Positions 27,813 through 37,094 of a DNA stretch of 64,000 bases are shown piece after piece (the first letter of the stretch is position 1; every line of letters begins with the position of its first letter). The notes beneath the pieces were generated by a model that saw nothing but the letters and a program-made list of their open reading frames with translations, had not been told where the DNA came from and made no database searches. The translations under genes were made by a program, and so were the position numbers. Source of the DNA: Bacillus sp. Marseille-P3661 (GTDB lineage: Bacteria > Bacillota > Bacilli > Bacillales > Bacillaceae_J); contig NZ_LT965955.1 in NCBI RefSeq assembly GCF_900240995.1, forward strand, positions 62,001-126,000, in the 5' to 3' direction.

Positions 27813-28687
27813 TAAGTACCCTCCTCATCTAGCCTTTTTCTATAAAAGAGAACTAAAAAGATAATAATAATAAATGTGAATACAGCTAATGTAGATGATA
27901 AGCCAAAATTGTACTCAGTAAAAGCTGTTCGATAGATATGGATAACTAAGGTATTGGTTGCTTCTACTGGCCCGCCGCCTGTTAGTGTATAAATGATGTT
28001 AAAGCTATTAAATGTACCTATTAAACTAATGGTACCCATAACAATAAATACATTTTTTAAACTTTGAATAATTACATAAATAAGCTTTTGTAAATAATTG
28101 GCGCCATCTATCTCTGCTGCCTCAAGCATTTCTTTAGGAATTGTTTTTAATCCGCCCAGAAACACAACAGTCATAAACGGCAACCCGACCCATACATCAA
28201 CAAGAACAACTGCAATTAATGCTAGCGTTTTATCGCCTAACCAAACAATGTTGCCTTCAATTAAGTGTAATGATTGCAACGCTTGATTTAAAATTCCAAA
28301 TTGATCATGAAGTATCCAACTCCAGATTAGCGATGCTACCACAGACGGAATAAACCAAGGAATCATCAGTAATGAGGAATAAAACTTAACTCCACTGTAA
28401 TTTTTATTAAGCAGCAGTGCTGCAAATAAACCAACAGCTAGCTTTAAAGTAACTGAGCTTAACGTAAAAATAAGTGTGGTTCCTACAAATTTCCATGTTG
28501 CTCCGCTACTAAATATTTCAATATAATTAGCAAGTCCGACGAACCCATCTTTATTTGGTTGAATCAAAACTTTATGCTGAAAACTTAAATAAAATGTATA
28601 CATTAACGGATAAAGCACCACAAGGGCCAACACAATTAATGCTGGTAAAACAAATAAAAATCCTGTTCTTTGTTCCTGTTTTTGCAT
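27809..28687 (-). CDS. Sugar ABC transporter permease (MalF type)
   Basis: This permease is 292 aa from ATG 28687, which follows GAAGGGTG; the longer frame to 28738 would run into a hairpin and lacks a ribosome site. Six helices, with the EAA loop EMLEAAEIDGANYLQKLIYVI (about residue 195). It pairs with the downstream MalG-type permease, with which it overlaps by 4 bp. A large hairpin (28712-28755) lies between this gene and the binding-protein gene. Confidence 0.95.
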   Translation of the reverse strand: MQKQEQRTGFLFVLPALIVLALVVLYPLMYTFYLSFQHKVLIQPNKDGFVGLANYIEIFSSGATWKFVGTTLIFTLSSVTLKLAVGLFAALLLNKNYSGVKFYSSLLMIPWFIPSVVASLIWSWILHDQFGILNQALQSLHLIEGNIVWLGDKTLALIAVVLVDVWVGLPFMTVVFLGGLKTIPKEMLEAAEIDGANYLQKLIYVIIQSLKNVFIVMGTISLIGTFNSFNIIYTLTGGGPVEATNTLVIHIYRTAFTEYNFGLSSTLAVFTFIIIIFLVLFYRKRLDEEGTY

Positions 28688-28711
28688 AACAACACCCTTC
28701 TTAAAAGGTAA

Positions 28712-28755
28712 TAAACAAGTAAACTGGCATATCATCATGCCAGTTTACTTGTTTA
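28712..28755 (-). promoter_or_regulatory. Perfect 19-bp stem-loop between binding protein and permease genes
   Basis: TAAACAAGTAAACTGGCAT is fully complementary to the 19 bases at 28737-28755, with a 6-nt loop. There is no T-tract after it on the minus strand. Such hairpins usually protect the upstream message or partly attenuate read-through, giving more binding protein than permease. Confidence 0.75.
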
Positions 28756-28779
28756 ATAAATAATGTGACTATCAATGTA

Positions 28780-30054
28780 CTATTCAGCTAATATTGTATT
28801 TACTTTTTCAGCTGCTTCATTTAGTGCCTCTTCTGGTGTCATTTCTCCCATTAGTGCTTGTTGTACAGCATCTGCAATTGCCTGATCAATTTGCGGCCAT
28901 TCAGGTAATGTAGGATAGGTTCGTGACTGTGTTGCAACATCTAGAAAGAATGCCATATCAGGATTACTGCGGATTTCTTCATCCTCTAGATTCGCTGTAC
29001 GATATGGAATAAAACCTTGTTTCTTAGCCCATGCCAAATCATTTTCTTGATTTGTAAAGAACTCAACAAATTTCCAAGCTGCTTCTTTATGTTCAGTAGT
29101 ATTAAACATGACAATATGATCTGCAGTCCCCATGTTTACAGGCTCTTTTGCAACTGGGTAAGGTGCAATTCCATATTTCATATCTGCTGCATCACTCTTT
29201 ATAGACTTTGGAAACCATGGTCCAACCGTTGTCATTCCTACAGCTCCAGAAAGGAATAAGTTTTGAGAATCGCCTCTCTTATAATTAATACTTCCTTCTG
29301 GCGAAGCATTTTTATATAAGTCTATATAGAATTGTAACGCCTCAATGCCTTCTTTGCTATTAAAGGTAGCTTGTGTTCCATTTTCATTTAACAATTCTCC
29401 GCCGTTGCTCCATAAAAATGGAACCCAAAATAACGTTGTTTCCATACTGTTGTGTCCTACTAATCCAAAACCATAGCGATCATCTTTTGTCATGCTTGTA
29501 GCTACGTCTAAAAACTCATCCCACGTTTTTGGTGGTTCTGTGTAACCTGCTTCCTCTAACCAATCTTGTCGATAAAATAATCCTGTTGTTGTAAATCCAA
29601 CCGGCAACCCCCATGTTTGGTCTTTATATTGAGTTGTATTGAAAGCAGCTGGTACAAATTCCTCTTTATAGCCTTCCGGGAAAAACTCATCAAGTGGTTC
29701 TACTACGCCCATTTCAACCATTTGAGCTGTCCATCTGCCAGCAATTGTTGAAACATCAGGTAAGGTTTGATTTGCTGCTGAGGAGATTAGTTGATTTTGG
29801 CCCTCTCCCCATGGTATGTACTCTAAATTTACTGTTATATCGTTATTTATTTCTTCAAAACGTTTCACTAAATCATCATGATAACTACGCCATACTTCAT
29901 CTGTTCCCATTACCCAAACAGATATTTCTGTTTTTTCAATTGCCGCTGACTCCATGTTTGCTGCATCTCCATCTGCCGGTGGGTTACTTGAACATGCAAT
30001 TAAAACAGATGCCAAGAACAAAATAAAACTAACAAATAATAAATTTTTCTTCAT
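28780..30054 (-). CDS. Sugar ABC transporter substrate-binding lipoprotein
   Basis: This 424-aa protein begins with a lipoprotein signal (MKKNLLFVSFILFLASVLIAC; Cys21) and then a family 1 extracellular solute-binding fold. Key segments are ISVWVMGTDEVWRSYHDDL, VNLEYIPWGEGQNQL and GAVGMTTVGPWFPKSIK. It is anchored outside the membrane and delivers a sugar to the permeases encoded downstream. Binding specificity cannot be read from the sequence. With the neighbouring oxidoreductase and a broken SASA esterase, an acetylated or aminated oligosaccharide is possible. It follows the oxidoreductase gene after 18 bp. Confidence 0.95.
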   Translation of the reverse strand: MKKNLLFVSFILFLASVLIACSSNPPADGDAANMESAAIEKTEISVWVMGTDEVWRSYHDDLVKRFEEINNDITVNLEYIPWGEGQNQLISSAANQTLPDVSTIAGRWTAQMVEMGVVEPLDEFFPEGYKEEFVPAAFNTTQYKDQTWGLPVGFTTTGLFYRQDWLEEAGYTEPPKTWDEFLDVATSMTKDDRYGFGLVGHNSMETTLFWVPFLWSNGGELLNENGTQATFNSKEGIEALQFYIDLYKNASPEGSINYKRGDSQNLFLSGAVGMTTVGPWFPKSIKSDAADMKYGIAPYPVAKEPVNMGTADHIVMFNTTEHKEAAWKFVEFFTNQENDLAWAKKQGFIPYRTANLEDEEIRSNPDMAFFLDVATQSRTYPTLPEWPQIDQAIADAVQQALMGEMTPEEALNEAAEKVNTILAE

Positions 30055-30072
30055 CCTTTTTCTCCTCTATCT

Positions 30073-31326
30073 TTATATATTTACAGTTTGGTGATTCTTA
30101 ATAGGTTCTATTTCTATAACCTGATTCATACGTCTTGCCTTTTCAGCCTGCATAGCTAAATAATGACTTTGAAGCAAATCAGCATAGTACTGATCAAGAT
30201 CTAGTTTATTAAAACTTTGAATCTCTTCAACTACAGCCCTAATCAGACCATGGTCACCACCCGCATGCATACCGTCTTCAGAAACAGTTAGATCTACATT
30301 CTTTGTTTTTTGACCAAAACGTGTATATGTAAGGATTTTCTTATTCATGTCCCCATTCATTTCCCCCCTCGTCCCCAACACTCGGACCGTTCGGGTTAAC
30401 TCTTTTGTAAAGCCACTCATCGTTAATGTTGTTGTTATGCCACTCTCATATACTAGATTAACAATTTGGTGATCAACCACATCATTATCACAACGAAACA
30501 CACATCTACCATATGGCCCAGTTTCAATTGCTTGCTTTCTAGACTCATAGGATATGTCGTCACTAATCGTTGAGACAGGCCATTCTATATTGTTACCTAA
30601 ATAAATCTTTAAAGCGGAGAAAGCACACTGTTCCTCAACCTGACAATCGAAACATCTTTCTGTTGAGCCTAGTGGAGCATTGTCTTCCTTAAAGTAGTAG
30701 AGTGCCCCAAATGATGAAACAGCTATTGGTTTTTTATCAAGCAAAAAAGTAAATATATCTAAATCATGACAGCTTTTTGCTAATAGCATGGAAGGAGTTT
30801 GTTTCGTGTTTCGCCAATTTCCTCTCACAAAGCTATGTGCTTGATGCCAATAAGCTACATTCATATCAATTGCTATATGTTTAACTTCACCAATTTCTCC
30901 GCGTTCAATAATAGCTTTAATCTTCCTAAAAAAAGGAGTATATCGTAAAACATAGCACAGCAACAATAAGCAGTTCTTTTCTTTTGCTGTTTGGACGATT
31001 TTTACACATTCCTCATAACTAGGGCTTAGTGGTTTCTCAACCACAACATGAAAACCCTTCTCAAGAGCAGCCATGACTGGCCTAAAATGATCGTTGTCTT
31101 GAGTGGTTACAAAAACTACATCACATTCAATGTTTGCTTGGAACATATCCTCCCAAGATCTAAAACTATTCTTTACTCGATGCTTTTGAGCAAACGTCAC
31201 TCTTCGTTCTAGAATAGGGTCAGCTACAGCAACAATTTCAAATTCTTCTGAGTATAAAGACATTAAATCACTATATATGTTTCCTCTATTACCCGCTCCA
31301 ACAATTGAAACTTTTAATTTTTTCAT
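30073..31326 (-). CDS. Gfo/Idh/MocA family oxidoreductase
   Basis: This protein is 417 aa from ATG 31326, which has a perfect ribosome site (AAGGAGGTGC); the frame continues to 31473 without one. The N-terminal Rossmann domain LKVSIVGAGNRGNIYSDLM binds NAD(P). The catalytic lysine lies in VVEKPLSPSY (about residue 95), the hallmark EKP of the family. The C-terminal domain contains a Cys cluster (CFDCQVEEQCAF and a later GRCVFRCDN) seen in some members. It is the first gene of the operon and probably oxidises or interconverts the imported sugar. The substrate is unknown. Confidence 0.9.
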   Translation of the reverse strand: MKKLKVSIVGAGNRGNIYSDLMSLYSEEFEIVAVADPILERRVTFAQKHRVKNSFRSWEDMFQANIECDVVFVTTQDNDHFRPVMAALEKGFHVVVEKPLSPSYEECVKIVQTAKEKNCLLLLCYVLRYTPFFRKIKAIIERGEIGEVKHIAIDMNVAYWHQAHSFVRGNWRNTKQTPSMLLAKSCHDLDIFTFLLDKKPIAVSSFGALYYFKEDNAPLGSTERCFDCQVEEQCAFSALKIYLGNNIEWPVSTISDDISYESRKQAIETGPYGRCVFRCDNDVVDHQIVNLVYESGITTTLTMSGFTKELTRTVRVLGTRGEMNGDMNKKILTYTRFGQKTKNVDLTVSEDGMHAGGDHGLIRAVVEEIQSFNKLDLDQYYADLLQSHYLAMQAEKARRMNQVIEIEPIKNHQTVNI

Positions 31327-31455
31327 TTTGCACCTCCTTATATATAAGAATATCATATGCATTATATAATAAATTCTAATAAACAGCCAATAAATATGAT
31401 TATCTTTGTTCCTAACTAACATTAAAAATAGATTACCAAATAAAGTACAAAATAA

Positions 31456-31480
31456 AAAACCCTTGCTATGCAAGGGTTTT
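31456..31480 (-). terminator. Terminator of the tRNA-Arg gene
   Basis: AAAACCCTTGC pairs with GCAAGGGTTTT on the minus strand, with a following TTTT run, directly after the tRNA. Confidence 0.85.
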
Positions 31481-31485
31481 ACCAG

Positions 31486-31558
31486 CGGCCCCGAGAGGAC
31501 TCGAACCTCCGACGCACGGTTTAGGAAACCGACGCTCTATCCGCTGAGCTACGGAGCC
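31486..31558 (-). tRNA. tRNA-Arg (anticodon CCU)
   Basis: The minus strand folds into a full cloverleaf. The acceptor stem is GGCTCCG/CGGGGCC with one G-U pair. The D arm is GCTC/GAGC, and the anticodon loop is TTCCTAA with CCT at the anticodon. The T arm is GGAGG/CCTCT with loop TTCGAGT. No CCA is encoded. It reads AGG codons. In many Bacilli this tRNA is an integration site for mobile elements; none is obvious beside it. Confidence 0.97.
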
Positions 31559-31659
31559 ATATTAATATATTAATAATCATTCTAATAATTTTATGTAATT
31601 TTATTATAAAATAATCTTACCTTCTCTGCAACGGATACACTTTTAATGCTGTAATCATT

Positions 31660-31705
31660 AGAAAAGCGCAAGCACCTTTAATTTAGCCAACTTCGTGCGA
31701 ACCTT
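31660..31705 (-). repeat. Dispersed intergenic repeat, copy 1 (GCTTGCGCTTTTCT family)
   Basis: On the minus strand this ends GGTGCTTGCGCTTTTCTAAT. Related tails occur at 51664-51698, 55333-55401 and 59283-59326. It is a degenerate copy. Confidence 0.5.
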
Positions 31706-31757
31706 CTTCTATAGAACTGCATACGTCCTGTATATGCTTTCTTTTCTTTCTAAAAAG

Positions 31758-31789
31758 AACTGCCCCCATATATTAAAGTGGGGGCAGTT
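31758..31789 (-). terminator. Terminator after the stalk-domain gene
   Basis: AACTGCCCCCA pairs with TGGGGGCAGTT on the minus strand, followed by CTTTTT. Confidence 0.9.
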
Positions 31790-31815
31790 ATTAATGTTTT
31801 AATCATTTCTATTCT

Positions 31816-33723
31816 TTAATCCTCAAGTGTCACTAAATTAATCGAAAGGGGGAGGGCTGCACCGCCAGCATGCATAATTTCTAACTCAATCACATCGTTA
31901 CGCTGATTAACTACATAATCAATGACATTTGCTACTTCTTTCATTGGTGTTAAGGTTGGAATTAAATACACCTTGCCATCGACTTTAACAGCTCCGTTAT
32001 AAATACCACCACGTCCTCCAACTCTTACTCTCACAGTTTTAGATACACCCGCATCATTAATAATTGGTATTTTAACTTTATAAGATGCACCAAAATGACC
32101 AGGGTTTCTAACCGTTAATGACTCATCACTGATTGCATTTTCTACTGACATTAAATGATCCGTTTTGCCATTAGAGATTTGGTGTCCAATTTCACCGCTG
32201 TCAACTGTATAGGCAGGTAGCTCTGTTTCAAGCTCTGAGCTGCTCCAAACACCTCTTGGATGAAGGGCTGTTTGATCAATATCTACAGGATCTGAAGTAA
32301 TAGTTGTTAAATCCTCACCATTTTTACTTAAAACAGTTCTAATTTTATAATCTAGTTCCCCAGTTCCTGATTTACGCTTAACTGTAAAATCATATAAAAA
32401 ACCGATTGTTTGTTTTGATTTTAAATTAAAAGAGTTCATTAATGATATATCGTTTTCCTGTAGAACAGCTTGTTTCATTTTTACATTGGTTAAATCATTG
32501 CTCAATGTATATTCAGCAAGTGGTAAACCGACGTCGTAATTTACCCAACCATTGGGTGTTTGGCGATGGGTTCCCTTTAAATCAACTACTTCTATTTCAT
32601 TTGTAGTCGATAAGTTTTCAATTGTTATTCCAATTGATACATCACTGCCAAACTCGTTAATATGCCAAGCAAAAACACGATGATCTATAGTTTGCTGTTC
32701 AGATTTAACTTCATCTTCCCATAACGTAACATTATCTCCTTGGATGGTACGACTATTTAGATTTTCAGGATTATCACTAACCATTAGCCGTCTATTTCCA
32801 ACAAATTTCGCGTCCTCGACGTTAGTAGGCGTTGCGAAAGTGATTTCTTCTTTTTCTAGAAACTCATGTTTGAATTTAGGCCTATTTACATATATAAAAA
32901 CTTCTTTTGTTTCTGGATTATATTGAGAAGAACCACCTAAGGCATTAGTAATTAAGCTCATTGGTATTAAGATATTATCATCATGGCGAATGGGAGGTTG
33001 AGGTAAATCGATTCTATGTCCATCAACTAGAGCATAGTTTTTATCTACATATAATTCGATATACGCACCATCAACTTGCATAACAATCGTGTCATCCCGT
33101 AAAAACCAATGTGTTTCACCCGTAATATTTTCAAGTACGGGATCTAATGGTATGTAAGTACTGTCATTTTTTCGAATTGGTTTAACCTCTTCAAAATTTA
33201 ACAGTTTATTATTAACATAGATTGGACTATCAACATCAGCTATATTTTCTTCTGGAACTTCTATAGTAATCGTTTTCGTTGTTTCGTCCCAATCAACAGT
33301 TCCGTCAAATACTTCACCAGAGAAACGTAATGGAACTAATGTACGATCTTTATATATAATTGCAGGCACATCTAAAAATTTATTTTCAAGCCCATTCACC
33401 ATAGCTATATTTGAGTTTGCCGTTAATGAGATTGTTCTGCCTAGACGTAATGCAGTTATTGTTTGGGCTTCAGTATCCCACTTTACAGAAGCACCAAGTG
33501 ATTCAAAAATTGCCCTAAGCGGTACTAAAGTACGTCCATTCTTTACAACCGGTGGGACATCAAAATTTAATACAGAACCATTTACAATCACTGTAAAATC
33601 ACTGGCCTCAATGATTGTATCCTGACTTGGTAATTCAGTGCTTGCTAGTACTGATGATACAGTTATATTCATAGCAGCCACACTAGCTAAAACAGTAGTT
33701 ATAATCTTGCTGAATTTGTTCAA
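31816..33723 (-). CDS. Secreted protein with tandem copper-amine-oxidase-N (stalk) domains
   Basis: This 635-aa protein has a cleavable signal peptide (residues 1-27, ending SSVLA) and no anchor. Two tandem Cu_amine_oxidN1/stalk modules fill about residues 42-155 and 165-278. Each is made of repeats such as VKNGRTLVPLRAIFESLGASV and YKDRTLVPLRFSGEVFDGTV. The rest (about 290-635) is a beta-rich region of unknown function with no amine-oxidase catalytic part. Stalk domains occur on extracellular proteins of sporeformers and probably attach or display them at the cell surface. It is monocistronic, divergent from dgk, at the end of the accessory block. Confidence 0.85.
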   Translation of the reverse strand: MNKFSKIITTVLASVAAMNITVSSVLASTELPSQDTIIEASDFTVIVNGSVLNFDVPPVVKNGRTLVPLRAIFESLGASVKWDTEAQTITALRLGRTISLTANSNIAMVNGLENKFLDVPAIIYKDRTLVPLRFSGEVFDGTVDWDETTKTITIEVPEENIADVDSPIYVNNKLLNFEEVKPIRKNDSTYIPLDPVLENITGETHWFLRDDTIVMQVDGAYIELYVDKNYALVDGHRIDLPQPPIRHDDNILIPMSLITNALGGSSQYNPETKEVFIYVNRPKFKHEFLEKEEITFATPTNVEDAKFVGNRRLMVSDNPENLNSRTIQGDNVTLWEDEVKSEQQTIDHRVFAWHINEFGSDVSIGITIENLSTTNEIEVVDLKGTHRQTPNGWVNYDVGLPLAEYTLSNDLTNVKMKQAVLQENDISLMNSFNLKSKQTIGFLYDFTVKRKSGTGELDYKIRTVLSKNGEDLTTITSDPVDIDQTALHPRGVWSSSELETELPAYTVDSGEIGHQISNGKTDHLMSVENAISDESLTVRNPGHFGASYKVKIPIINDAGVSKTVRVRVGGRGGIYNGAVKVDGKVYLIPTLTPMKEVANVIDYVVNQRNDVIELEIMHAGGAALPLSINLVTLED

Positions 33724-33972
33724 TTATTTTCTCCACCTTAACTTTATTAATATATGTTTAGTTAAATTATATTAATCTAGCATCTATTATACCTAAACGC
33801 ATTATTTTATTCATGTAATATCCTCTCATAAGAGATTACAGTTTTATTACAACAAAAGAAAGGGAAGGAAACTGTTTAAAATTACTCATACCTTTCATTT
33901 TAATACTATGTTAAAATAATATTTATCTGTCTTATTGGTTTATACAGTAAGGCACCGTTTAAGGAGGCGCTT

Positions 33973-34623
33973 ATGAAAAGAACACCTTTTATAACAGTTG
34001 AAGGTCCTATCGGTGTCGGAAAAACATCATTGACAAATGCAATTGCAAAGCATTTCAACTTCCACATTCTAAACGAAATTGTAGAAGAAAATCCTTTCTT
34101 AGGAAAGTTTTATAATGATATTGAAGAGTGGAGCTTTCAAACAGAAATGTTTTTTCTCTGTAATCGTTATAAACAACTTGAAGACATAAATCGTCATTTT
34201 ATTATGCAACATAAACCGGTTGTTGCAGATTATCATATCTTTAAAAATATAATTTTTGCAGAGCGAACACTACAGCCATCTCAATATGAAAAGTACTTGA
34301 AAATATACAGTATTTTAACCGAGGACATGCCTGTACCAAATATGATTATCTATATAAAGGCTAGCTTAAATACGTTATTAAGACGTATTTCAATTCGTGG
34401 GCGCGATATCGAAAAGAATATTGACCCTGTTTATTTAAATCAGTTGATCCATGATTATGAAACGTTTTTAGAGCAATTTAAACATACAAATCCGCAAATT
34501 CCCATTCTTACTTTTGATGGCGATCTATTTGATTTTGTTTCTTCTAAACATGATTTAGACTACATGTTAAAACAGATTGAGAATACGTTACAAAAAGGAG
34601 ACTTACAACATGAGCTTGTGTAA
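33973..34623 (+). CDS. dgk: Deoxyguanosine kinase
   Basis: This 216-aa deoxynucleoside kinase has a P-loop (EGPIGVGKTSLTNAI, residues about 9-23). A later RISIRGRDIEKNI segment is the Arg-rich lid that closes over phosphate donor. It resembles B. subtilis Dgk, which salvages purine deoxynucleosides with its neighbour Dck. The start is ATG with AAGGAGGCGC upstream. It overlaps dck by 14 bp, so the pair is co-translated. It is on the plus strand, against replication, as in B. subtilis. Confidence 0.95.
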   Translation: MKRTPFITVEGPIGVGKTSLTNAIAKHFNFHILNEIVEENPFLGKFYNDIEEWSFQTEMFFLCNRYKQLEDINRHFIMQHKPVVADYHIFKNIIFAERTLQPSQYEKYLKIYSILTEDMPVPNMIIYIKASLNTLLRRISIRGRDIEKNIDPVYLNQLIHDYETFLEQFKHTNPQIPILTFDGDLFDFVSSKHDLDYMLKQIENTLQKGDLQHELV

Positions 34624-35299
34624 AACATATAATATTCCTAATGATGCTGTAATTACAATTGCAGGTACAGTAGGTGTCGGAAAATCCACTTTAACAAACA
34701 CATTAGCAAATGCTTTAGGTTTCCGCACATCCTTTGAAAATGTAGATTCAAATCCATACTTAGATAATTTCTATGGTGATTTTAAAAAATGGAGCTTTCA
34801 TTTACAAATCTATTTCTTAGCAGAGCGTTTTAAAGAACAAAAACGTATTTTTGAATATGGGGGAGGATTTATTCAAGATCGCTCCATATATGAAGATACG
34901 GGTATTTTTGCAAAAATGCACTATGAGAAAGGTAATATGACCGACGTCGATTATAAAACCTATACAAATCTTTTTGAAGCGATGGTTATGACACCATATT
35001 TTCCTCATCCTGATTTGTTAATCTATTTAGAAGGCTCTATTGAAGATATCCTTAAGAGAGTTCAAGAGCGAGGGCGTGAAATGGAACAACGCACTTCAGT
35101 TGATTATTGGAAGGAAATGCATGCCCGTTATGAACAGTGGATCTCAAACTTCAATGCCTGTCCTGTACTGCGGCTAAATATTAGCGACTATGATGTACTA
35201 GAAGGTGAATCATCAATTGAACCTATTATTGAAAAAATAGGAGCATTTATGAAACATACTAAACAGTATAAGAAACAGTCCAAGGCTTCCACCCTTTAA
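34610..35299 (+). CDS. dck: Deoxyadenosine/deoxycytidine kinase
   Basis: This protein is 229 aa from ATG 34610, preceded by AAAAGGAGAC inside the end of dgk. The P-loop is AGTVGVGKSTLTNTL and the lid region is RVQERGREMEQRT. The DRS motif in IQDRSIYED is the deoxynucleoside-kinase signature. It phosphorylates dA and dC for nucleotide salvage. The second gene of the dgk-dck operon, with a terminator immediately after the stop. Confidence 0.95.
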   Translation: MSLCKTYNIPNDAVITIAGTVGVGKSTLTNTLANALGFRTSFENVDSNPYLDNFYGDFKKWSFHLQIYFLAERFKEQKRIFEYGGGFIQDRSIYEDTGIFAKMHYEKGNMTDVDYKTYTNLFEAMVMTPYFPHPDLLIYLEGSIEDILKRVQERGREMEQRTSVDYWKEMHARYEQWISNFNACPVLRLNISDYDVLEGESSIEPIIEKIGAFMKHTKQYKKQSKASTL

Positions 35300-35315
35300 A
35301 AGGTGGAGGTTTTTT
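35282..35315 (+). terminator. Terminator of the dgk-dck operon
   Basis: CTTCCACCCTTT pairs with AAAGGTGGAGG, followed by TTTTTTT. The stem begins in the last codons of dck. Confidence 0.88.
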
Positions 35316-35454
35316 TCTTCACTTTTGGAGCAAGGTTATTCAACTCAAAGAGAATGCTAGGAACAAAAGGCGCAAACATCCGCTGAAGCAAGATTAACTA
35401 CTATTCTTGAGTTATCCACTTCACTGCCCATTTATTAATTCAAAACTATAAAAA

Positions 35455-35482
35455 AGCCCTCGCTAAATAAATAGCGAGAGCC
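35455..35482 (-). terminator. Terminator of tRNA-Ser
   Basis: GCTCTCGCTA pairs with TAGCGAGGGC on the minus strand, followed by TTTTTT, downstream of the tRNA. Confidence 0.88.
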
Positions 35483-35516
35483 CTTATAAAAAAATTGTTA
35501 TATTGTTATGTAAAAA

Positions 35517-35609
35517 TGGCGGAGGAAGAGGGATTCGACCCCCCGCGCGGTTTAACCCGCCTGTCGGTTTTCAAGACCGATCCCTTCAGCCGGACTTGGG
35601 TATTCCTCC
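35517..35609 (-). tRNA. tRNA-Ser (anticodon UGA)
   Basis: This 93-nt tRNA with a long variable arm is typical of serine. The acceptor stem is GGAGGAA/TTCCTCC. The anticodon loop has TGA after TCT. The variable arm is the GCGGG/CCGCG-type stem, and the 3' GCCA end is encoded. It reads UCA. It lies about 100 bp downstream of serS on the same strand, the conserved B. subtilis location (trnSL-Ser1). Confidence 0.97.
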
Positions 35610-35714
35610 ATCAGACACATAAAATATGTTATCAAAACTAATTATAGCTGTCAATAATCTTTTTGATTTGTTTACTTTTTAATTATGCAAAAAAGAAGGG
35701 GAGACCCCTTCTTT

Positions 35715-37001
35715 TTAATTTCCTTTTGGTTTAATAATTTCTACATTTCTCATATATGGTCTTAATACTTCAGGAATCACAACTGATCCATCTTCTTGTT
35801 GATAATTCTCCAAAATAGCTGAAACTGTTCTACCAACAGCTAGCCCTGAACCGTTTAGTGTATGAACATGTTCCGGTTTCGCCCCTGGTTCACGACGGAA
35901 ACGAATATTCGCTCGTCGAGCCTGAAATGACTCAAAGTTACTGCATGACGAAATTTCACGATATGTATTGTAGCTAGGCAGCCAAACTTCGATATCGTAT
36001 TTTTTTGCAGCTGTAAAGCCTAAATCCGCCGTACACATACTTAAAACGCGATATGGAAGCTCTAACAACTGTAGGATCTTCTCAGCATGGCCAGTCAATT
36101 TTTCGAGTTCATCATAAGAATCTTCAGGTTTTACAAAGCGAACTAATTCTACCTTATTAAATTGATGCTGACGAATTAATCCACGCGTATCACGACCTGC
36201 TGAGCCCGCTTCAGAACGGAAACATGCACTATAACCAGCATAGGCAAGTGGCAATTGGGATCCATCAAGGATTTCATCACGGTGGAAGTTTGTTACTGGT
36301 ACTTCTGCAGTTGGAATTAAAAAGAAGTCCTCACCATGAATTTTAAAAGCATCCTCTTCAAACTTTGGTAATTGACCAGTACCAGTCATACTATCGCGAT
36401 TGACAATATACGGAGGGAGTATCTCCTCATAGCCATGATTTTCATTATGATAGTCCATCATAAAATTGATTAACGCACGTTCTAACCGAGCACCTAAGCC
36501 TTTATAAAAAACAAAGCGGCTCCCAGTAACCTTACCAGCTCTTTCAAAGTCTAAAATCCCTAACTCATCTGCAATATCCCAATGTGGTTTTGCTTCAAAG
36601 TTAAAGTCTCTAACTTCTCCCCACTTACGAACCTCAACATTATCATCCTCTGTTTCGCCAACAGGTACCGTTTCATGTGGAACATTCGGGATTGATAATA
36701 AGAGGGATTGCAAATCTTCTTCCACAGTTCTCAATTCATCATCGATTTGTTTAATTCGATCACCAACCTCACGCATCTCAGTAATTAAGTGATCTGCATC
36801 TTTCTTTTCTCTTTTTAAAACAGAAACTTCTTTTGAAACTTCATTTCGTCTGCTCTTTAATTGTTCACCCTCAACAATTAATTCGCGGCGTTTTGTGTCT
36901 AAACTTTCAAAGCGATCTAAGTCTCCCAAATCCTCGCCACGATTTTGCAACCTCGCTTTAACATCAGCAAAGTTATCTCTTAAATATTTAAGATCAAGCA
37001 T
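35715..37001 (-). CDS. serS: Seryl-tRNA synthetase
   Basis: This 428-aa class II synthetase has an N-terminal antiparallel coiled-coil arm (about residues 25-105, rich in K/E/R), which grips the tRNA-Ser long arm. The catalytic domain follows. Motif 2 is [20 protein letters not shown]. Motif 3 is [19 protein letters not shown]. It charges Ser onto tRNA-Ser and also onto tRNA-Sec where present. Expression is under a T-box leader sensing uncharged tRNA-Ser. Normal length. Confidence 0.98.
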   Translation of the reverse strand: MLDLKYLRDNFADVKARLQNRGEDLGDLDRFESLDTKRRELIVEGEQLKSRRNEVSKEVSVLKREKKDADHLITEMREVGDRIKQIDDELRTVEEDLQSLLLSIPNVPHETVPVGETEDDNVEVRKWGEVRDFNFEAKPHWDIADELGILDFERAGKVTGSRFVFYKGLGARLERALINFMMDYHNENHGYEEILPPYIVNRDSMTGTGQLPKFEEDAFKIHGEDFFLIPTAEVPVTNFHRDEILDGSQLPLAYAGYSACFRSEAGSAGRDTRGLIRQHQFNKVELVRFVKPEDSYDELEKLTGHAEKILQLLELPYRVLSMCTADLGFTAAKKYDIEVWLPSYNTYREISSCSNFESFQARRANIRFRREPGAKPEHVHTLNGSGLAVGRTVSAILENYQQEDGSVVIPEVLRPYMRNVEIIKPKGN

Positions 37002-37094
37002 AAGTGTTCCTCCTAAATGTAATATATAACTTTCCTTTATTTTACTTTAAATTTCCCATTTTCCAAACAAATCAGTGGATTTTCGTAAACATTT

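Noticed and set aside
31486-31558. Prophage or integrative element at tRNA-Arg
   Set aside because: No integrase, phage or conjugation gene is seen near the tRNA, and I found no duplicated 3' end.
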